Positions 57,937 to 64,000 of a DNA stretch of 64,000 nt are shown here, one piece after another. A program made the position numbers and the translations under genes. The DNA is from Eulemur rufifrons (taxonomy: Eukaryota; Chordata; Mammalia; Primates; Lemuridae). Where the stretch lies: the NCBI RefSeq assembly GCF_041146395.1, contig NC_090989.1, positions 48,386,501 to 48,450,500 of the forward strand. The letters are read 5' to 3'. The notes below the pieces were generated by a model, which worked only from the letters and a program-made list of their open reading frames with translations, ran no database searches and was not told where the DNA came from. The number at the start of each line of letters is the position of its first letter. Positions within the stretch are counted from its first letter, which is position 1.

Positions 57937-60059
57937 AAAGATATTTAGGATCCAAAAATGGTAAAATAAATGTGATGTTTAAATACAGTAATAAAAGTAA
58001 ATGATATATACTATATAATATAAACAGTATGTATTATGAATCCTTCTGGAAATGCATTCTAGATGATTTATAGTTGTATTGGAAAATTGAAGTTAATATT
58101 CTTAGGGAATAAAAAGAAAAAAAACAGCAAAGGACTTATTAGGATCAATTATTACAAAAGTGATATCAAATCTTTGACAAAGAAATAATTGTTAGTATCA
58201 AGATTAAGTATTAACCAGGTTTTTATTTTAAAGTATGTGAATATGTTTAATTTGTCTATGATTAAGAACATTTCACAGCTTTTTCTGTTAGAAGACAAAT
58301 AAAATAATTCTGAATTTTTTGTTAGGGTATTTTTTCATAGTCATATAACTAGAATTTTGACCAATGATTTTATCATGATCAATTAAGAACACTTAGTCAC
58401 AGTAAAAATAGTTATTTGATGACACAAGTATATGGAATAATTTTGCATAATGTGATAGATAATAGCATGTTAAGTCGACTGCACTTAATAAATTGATGTG
58501 AAATGATTTGTTAGGAGACACAATTTGTACATATCTTTATTCTTTAAACTCATTTTTGTGAGTGCATTATATTGGATCCCATACAGACACTTATTATGAC
58601 TTTATCTGTAGCAAGATTTTATGGAATTACAGAAAAGTGAATTATGGAAATGTAATAAGATCTCTAGTAACTGAAGTTTAGATTTCTTGGTCTACTGAGT
58701 TTTGAATTTGAAAGTTTTGCACGTATGACCTATTTTTATAGACTTGAAACCCTTAGCATGTGAAAACATATAAAAGTTACATCTATATAAAAATGAAAAT
58801 GTGACTAAAAGTCACAAAGAAATCAATTTTGATGATGGTTTCAGTTTTTTCTTGATAGTACTTTCTTACGCAAATATTTGGAAATGTGTCATTCAAGGAT
58901 CAATTGGTTTTAGACCTCTATATTTCCTACAATGCATAAATGGTCCTGCTATCATGAATTTGATGTATTTAGACAGTCTATTATTTGCTTTTAAATTGTA
59001 TTATATGTCACTCATTTATCATTGCTATTAGAGGTCAAGGGGAAAATAATATGCCATTGTCAAGAAAACACTAGTGATTGAGAATTTCGAGAACATAATA
59101 TGATGCTCTGCTGGTATTTTTTTTTGTAACATAACAGATAATAGCATAGCTTAATAGATATAAATGAATATGCATTTCTGTTGCTCAAGAAGTAGCTGTG
59201 TGTGGATGTTGGTTAGTAATTTGTGCAAAAATAAACCTGGAAAATGGAAGCTAGGGAGGAGAGATACAGAGAAATGCTATTTCTAAAATGCTTAGCTGGT
59301 CATGTAATAGACTAGTTTTAAGAGAAAGGAGAACTTTCTTTACTTACATTTAGAACTTCTATAATTTCAAGGTTCTTGAAAATTTGGTCAAGCTCTGGTA
59401 CACAGAGACTTAGACAAACACACTAATGGTAAATCAAGTCTGCTTCTGCAGTTACTCTTCTTTGAAGAAAATGACTACCCAATATTTTAAACATGTTTTT
59501 GATTAGATAAATGTAGAAAGTAATGAATCATGTGGGCTTAATTCACTATAAATTTAACACCTCTTTAATGAAGCATATAGAGAGTGTTTGATTTTATTAG
59601 AATTTTAAGACTAGATAAAACATTATCTTGATGGATTCCTAAACATTTGGATATACTTCTCATTATGTTTCTAGCTACTATTTCTCTAGATTTTTGTTTT
59701 GAAATCCGTTTTTCAGATCAATTTTCACCTTGTTTCCTTATATTTTTAGATTGATGTTTTTAGGCCCAGAAAAATGTTCAGTAAGGATGGGAACCTGAGA
59801 TTTTCACTGCAAGTGCACACAAATTTGATGATACAGTTTCATATAAAAATGTACTATAAATTTACTCCAAAATCCTATGATATTGATAGCAACTTAATTG
59901 AACTTTGCCTACAACTAGGGGGTCATTTTCATGCCAACTGATCTAGTACCTCTGTGATTTACTATTGCTTGAGAAAAATGCTCCCAAAGAGGTCCAGAAT
60001 TTCTACAGAAGGTGCATTTTAATGCCACTATTTGGTTTTATGACTAAGGTTTAAATTAT
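57937..60059. other. Long unassigned AT-rich stretch
   Basis: 2.1 kb without a recognised family or exon. The 76-codon plus-strand frame at 58801-59031 has no domain. Confidence 0.4.
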
Positions 60060-60500
60060 CACTTGACCCTTACATACATTTCCAACCTGATATAATAATG
60101 TGAATCACCCTAAATCCTCCTTGCCCAGCAAACTGTTCTCCCTGCTATTCCCTTCCATTCCATGAACCATTATGCCTCTGTTCTGGCTCATCATGCTTTT
60201 TCTGATTGAAATACTTGTCTGCCGCCTCCTCCCTCCTACCCTTCCTTCCTTTCTTTCTTCTTAAGTTCTTTTATTTTTTTCGTTTAACCTGAATGTTTCC
60301 TATACTATTTTTAGGGTCTAGTTTTTCTTCCAGATTCCATGAAGCTTTTCCTTATTATGTCACCTCTTCATGATTTTTTCTTTCTCTGAAATCCTCAAAA
60401 TTTATTTTTTTACCCTTTGTCTCTAACTTGATCTATTTTATGGTTCATTGCTATATATTTTTTCATATATATGTGTCCTGTTATTTTCTAATGAGACCAG
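60060..60500 (+). mobile_element. Possible L2 LINE fragment, sense
   Basis: AGCAAACTGTTCTCCCTGCT, TTGAAATACTTGTCTGCCG and TTCCATGAAGCTTTTCCTTA, TTATGTCACCTCTTCATGA resemble the sense L2 3' region in order ('tgctgttccctctgcc', 'gaggccttccctgacc'). Strongly diverged. A (CTTC)-rich patch occurs at about 60238-60262. Confidence 0.4.
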
Positions 60501-60829
60501 ACATCAAGGGAATCCCTGGTTTAGAAGAATCATATTTCAATCTATAAGAAATACTAAGAACAATTGTGGGCAGTCTCTTAGTGTCAGTCGGTGTCCTTAA
60601 CACTAATATTGTTGCCTTGAAAGAGTTGGGGTAACAGGATTTGGTCATAATTTTGGGGTGGGCATTTGATTTTTAATTGATATTAAAGATATATAAGAAC
60701 ATGGGATATTTATATGATGATGTTGTATACAGTGACAATGTTAAATATATAACTAATTATAATCATTTTTTTGTAAATTATTTTCCATTTTCTATAGAAT
60801 ATCATATTTTCTGTTAATATAAAAGTTTT
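60501..60829. other. Unassigned AT-rich stretch
   Basis: Nothing recognised. Confidence 0.3.
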
Positions 60830-61540
60830 TGTCTAATTTCTAATTCTTATAATTCATATAATTTATAATTAATTTCAAATGTATGTCAAATTTGATCTGG
60901 GTTTCTTCTCTTTCTCTTTACTATACTATGTTTTCTTGTAAATATGTGGTTATCTTTTATCAGGCTGAAGAAGTTGGGTTTAGTCTTGCCTTGCTAGAAT
61001 TTTTTTCATGGATTTCTTTTAAATCTTGAAAAAATATATTTCAGCATCTAATAACAGGTATATGACATTTTCCTTTAATATGTTAATGTATTTACTTACA
61101 CTGATATACTTTCTGATGTTTTTTATGCTTGGGATGAACCCAACTCAGCTAATGATATTTCTGTTATTGTTATTGTTTTAACTGACAAGTTTGAGATACT
61201 CCATCTATCTTTATACGTTGCAATGGTTTATGGGTTTTTTTTACCCTCCCCCCCTTACTGTCCTTGCCACCGTTGGATGATTTTATTATACTAGCCTTAT
61301 AAAATGAGTTGTATATTTTTTTCTCTTTTAGTCTATTCTTTAAAATATTTAGTACAAAACAGAAATGACCTGATTTTTACAATTAAAAAACTTGCCTATA
61401 AATCATATTGACCATGGCCACTTTTTGCTTCAAAGTTTTTCCTAGTCATTCAATACATTTATTGATTGTACAACAATGGGTCTTAATTTTCTCTTGGGTC
61501 TGTTTTGCAGATTTTGGTTAAAAAAAATGTAAAGCCTTTT
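60830..61540 (-). mobile_element. Very old L1 ORF2 fragment, antisense
   Basis: TTTAATATGTTAATGTATTT, ACACTGATATACTTTCTGAT, TGCTTGGGATGAACCCAACT, ATTATACTAGCCTTATAAAA and TGAGTTGTATATTTTTTTCT follow the antisense ORF2 RT region ('gatttgcatatgttgaaccatccttgcatccctgggataaatcccact...ctggcctcatagaatgagtt'). Heavily decayed. Confidence 0.65.
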
Positions 61541-61985
61541 CTTCTGGAGCAAACTGTAAAGTGATATGGTGTAAACTATAAACAGAAATTTAGAAAGGCA
61601 AATCTATGCTCACAAACATTTAATCTTCTTCAGGTATTATAAGCAGAACAGAAATACAATGAACAGGTTCCACTCTAGAGACAATTGAATTGGGCCCAGG
61701 TACCTATCTGTTCAGTTTTGTATATTTAGTTTAGTAATGAAGATAATAATTCAATGTTATTGACTTTTACCTGAGCCTTCATCCAACCATGGTGGATTGG
61801 GCTATAATTGTGATTTAATTTCATATTAAATTTTATGATAGGTCCAGACATTTTATATGCTTTTAGTGAGCAAAACCGAGGATGAAATTTCTAAGGTGAA
61901 TTAATTTAGTGACCACAGAGATAATATACACTGCTGTTTTTTTTGTTTGTTTTTTAGACAAAATATCTAAATAATGGTATTGACA
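61541..61985. other. Unassigned AT-rich stretch
   Basis: Nothing recognised. Confidence 0.35.
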
Positions 61986-62470
61986 AAGGCTTTTTGATAG
62001 TCCTGCTAGGAAATGAGATTTTCACATGCCGTTTGAGATTGGGACACCATACATGCATGGTAATGCAAGGAACACTGATCATGGTTTGGGAAGAATCTAC
62101 CCCTGCTATTGCGTGATTAAAGATATGGTTCGACGTCCAAGTGCCACTCCATCATTTTCTCAGTGCTTCCTCCTGATGAAAGTTGCTCTCGGTGGAGAAA
62201 TTGTTAGTGAGATATGAGAATAGTTGCAGCTGCTGCGCATATTTAAATACTGCCAAGGGATGAGATTATCAAATTGTACAGAAAACTGGCTTTTGTACCT
62301 CTTTGTGTGGAGAAAACGCACCATTTTCCAAGTTATTCTGCTTTGCAAATTGTCCAATCAACATCTGTGAAAAATATAAAGAGAATGAATGGAAGATACT
62401 GGTATGTTTACTCTAATAGGAGTAGCCAGAATTTTGTGATCCAATCACACTTTGGATAGTCTATTTAGAC
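61986..62470. other. Candidate single-copy, possibly conserved non-coding block
   Basis: Repeat-free and more GC-rich than the flanks. It has an octamer-like TTTGCAAAT at about 62342-62350 close to CCAATCA at about 62354, and a second CCAATCAC at about 62442. Overlapping short frames on both strands have no domain. A regulatory role is only a guess. Confidence 0.25.
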
Positions 62471-63439
62471 TCTGGAAAGTATATATTGTTTCTATCATTA
62501 AACATGAAGAGTATATATAATAGAGTCATTTTGGAGAAAAAACAGGTGGTTAAGCTTTTAAACTTTCTTCTCTTCATCATCTTGTTATTATCATTATTTT
62601 GCAATTTCTTTTTTGAGGATTATTTAGCTATTTAAGTGGTGGGTATTTCCTGTATTTGAATTATTTAGTTTTAGCATTTTAACAGATTGTGTAACTCTAA
62701 CTTCCATTTAAAGAAAGTCAATGTTTTTGGCATTGTTCAGAATAACATTATTCCTGAAAGGCATGTGCCTTTGGTTTAGTTTAGTCTAAGTTCACTTCTA
62801 GACTGATTCTTAGAGAACTAATTTCCAAAACCTATCAGCAAAGGTGGTAAAATAAATAATTATCTAAGACTAAAATTACTTTGAAAATCTATAATCCTAA
62901 AAAAATTACTTTATATCTTAGTCATTATGATCCAATGACCCTTGGAGGAATCAAACTTTACTGTTAGAACAAACCCAAGAATCTTTAATAACGCTTAAGA
63001 TTTCCTATTCTTAATACCAAGTATGGAAGAGATAATTTCAAAGAATTATATAGAGGAGGGAAAGAAGAAGATGACAATGAAAAAGAAATATTTTTCCTAT
63101 TTCCAAAATGGAGCAATAATGACATTAAATAAGACTATCCAACGCAAATACTTTTGAGGACTTAATGTTGATGACACAGAATGGATGAATTCTTGGAAAT
63201 TATGATTTTTCCTGTAATTTTATTGCCCACCTACACAGAAAAGTTTAGCTTTTAGCATATCCTGTGGAGTGAACATACTTTTTCATTGTAAAACTCAGGA
63301 TGACAGAACTTTGTATTGTATAGGGTCAAAAATAAGTGGATATAGTTTAAAAAGAACACAAAAGTAGAAGATTTAAGGTACATGTCTTGATCATAGCCTT
63401 GTGGCTCTTTCTATAGCTATACCTCCTGTATATGAAATA
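62471..63439. other. Unassigned AT-rich stretch
   Basis: No feature recognised. Confidence 0.4.
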
Positions 63440-63655
63440 CATAACGTACTGGGTGTTTACTAGGTGATAAGTGCTATGTGAAACTGTTACATGCATTGTC
63501 TTATATCAGAACAAATTTTGCTTTGTAGATGAGGGAAAAAAAGAGGTTCAGAGAGAAGTGACTTGTTCAAACTCATGGACTTGTCAGTAACTGGAAAAGC
63601 TGGAATTTGAACCCAGGCAATCTGATTCATGAGCCCTCATTCCGCATTTGCAGGC
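63440..63655 (-). mobile_element. MIR SINE
   Basis: Antisense MIR: GTGTTTACTAGGTGATAAGT, TGTTACATGCATTGTCTTAT, GTAGATGAGGGAAAAAAAGA, GGTTCAGAGAGAAGTGACTT and CTGGAATTTGAACCCAGGCA, ATCTGATTCATGAGCCC in consensus order. Confidence 0.85.
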
Positions 63656-63987
63656 AGGTAGGCAGGCTCAGAGATATCAACATATATCAGCTTTATTAGT
63701 TATCTTCTCTTCCACTATACTTACAAAGAACACCACCAGCCTCTCACAGAGGATATTGAATAATCTTCTGTGAGAGGATTAGGACACATTATTAGCTTAG
63801 GACACTAAGCTAATAATGTAGGTGTTTTGCAATGCACATATCTGAGTAAGAGGGGACAAACACATGTTTTCTTTTTTAGGCTCATGTTAAAAGAAATAAA
63901 AAGTGAATCATATCTAGATAGATTCTTTGAGAAAAATAGTCAAACCAGTAATGTCATATATCCATTTCCTCTTTAAATTTAAACTTG
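63656..63987. other. Unassigned stretch
   Basis: Contains the imperfect near-repeat TATTAGCTTAGGACACTAAGCTAATAAT at 63790-63818, a perfect-looking hairpin of ATTATTAGCTTA with TAAGCTAATAAT. Otherwise nothing recognised. Confidence 0.4.
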
Positions 63988-64000
63988 GGCCAGATATGGT
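63988..64000 (+). mobile_element. Possible start of an Alu cut by the window edge
   Basis: The last 13 bases, GGCCAGATATGGT, resemble a CpG-decayed Alu head (GGCCGGGCGCGGT). Too short to be certain. Confidence 0.35.

Noticed and set aside
57623..57955. 110-codon minus-strand frame (and the similar one at 14633-14926)
   Set aside because: Both are translations of Alu antisense sequence.

Overview
This is nuclear genomic DNA from a mammal, almost certainly a strepsirrhine primate and most probably a Malagasy lemur. The evidence is its SINEs. They are dimeric 7SL-derived Alu elements, and several carry the extended A-rich linker between the two arms and the 3' arm ending GAGCTAGGCTGACGCCACGG that I know from lemur Alus. 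The young L1 3' ends (antisense reading TTCAGCATATTATGGGGGTA) also fit lemur L1. The DNA is AT-rich, CpG-poor and has no CpG island.

I find no protein-coding gene, exon, tRNA, rRNA or functional ncRNA gene that I can support. All open frames are short. Those that match a known protein are relics of L1 ORF2, and the rest are chance frames or lie inside Alus, MIRs or L1s. The window looks like a gene desert or the inside of a very large intron. The annotation is therefore mostly a map of transposon layers and of the non-repeat stretches between them.

Layout. 1-11.9 kb: old repeats (MaLR/MLT1 LTRs, L2, MIR, a MER5A-like hAT, a MER2-like Tigger MITE), a short lemur L1 tail with a 13-bp target duplication, and one Alu. 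11.9-17.1 kb: three Alus, an old sense L1 and two short U2 snRNA fragments; one U2 fragment lies between clear 17-bp target duplications and the other splits a MIR. 17.1-22.3 kb: largely repeat-poor, with a candidate conserved non-coding block around 18.2-19.0 kb holding inverted homeodomain-type TAATTA sites. 22.8-27.8 kb: stacked antisense L1 with nested Alu pieces, a 56-bp L1 micro-insertion and an internal 40-bp duplication. 28-40 kb: mostly unassigned sequence with an MLT1, an L2-like tract split by a full Alu, a (CA)n tract and an old hAT. 40.7-44.4 kb: antisense L1 containing a younger L1 with a 5' inversion. 44.4-53.7 kb: mostly unassigned, with one young full-length Alu. 53.7-56.2 kb: a dense run of L1 tail, hAT, MIR, hAT and a truncated L1. 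56.2-64 kb: mostly unassigned, with one young Alu, old L1, MIR, and possibly the first bases of another Alu at the window edge.

No genes act together here. The history to be read is retrotransposition: L1 machinery moving L1, Alu and U2 RNA, laid over much older hAT, Tigger, MIR, L2 and MaLR copies. Family names come from remembered consensus sequences, not from a search. Boundaries without a stated target-site duplication are approximate.
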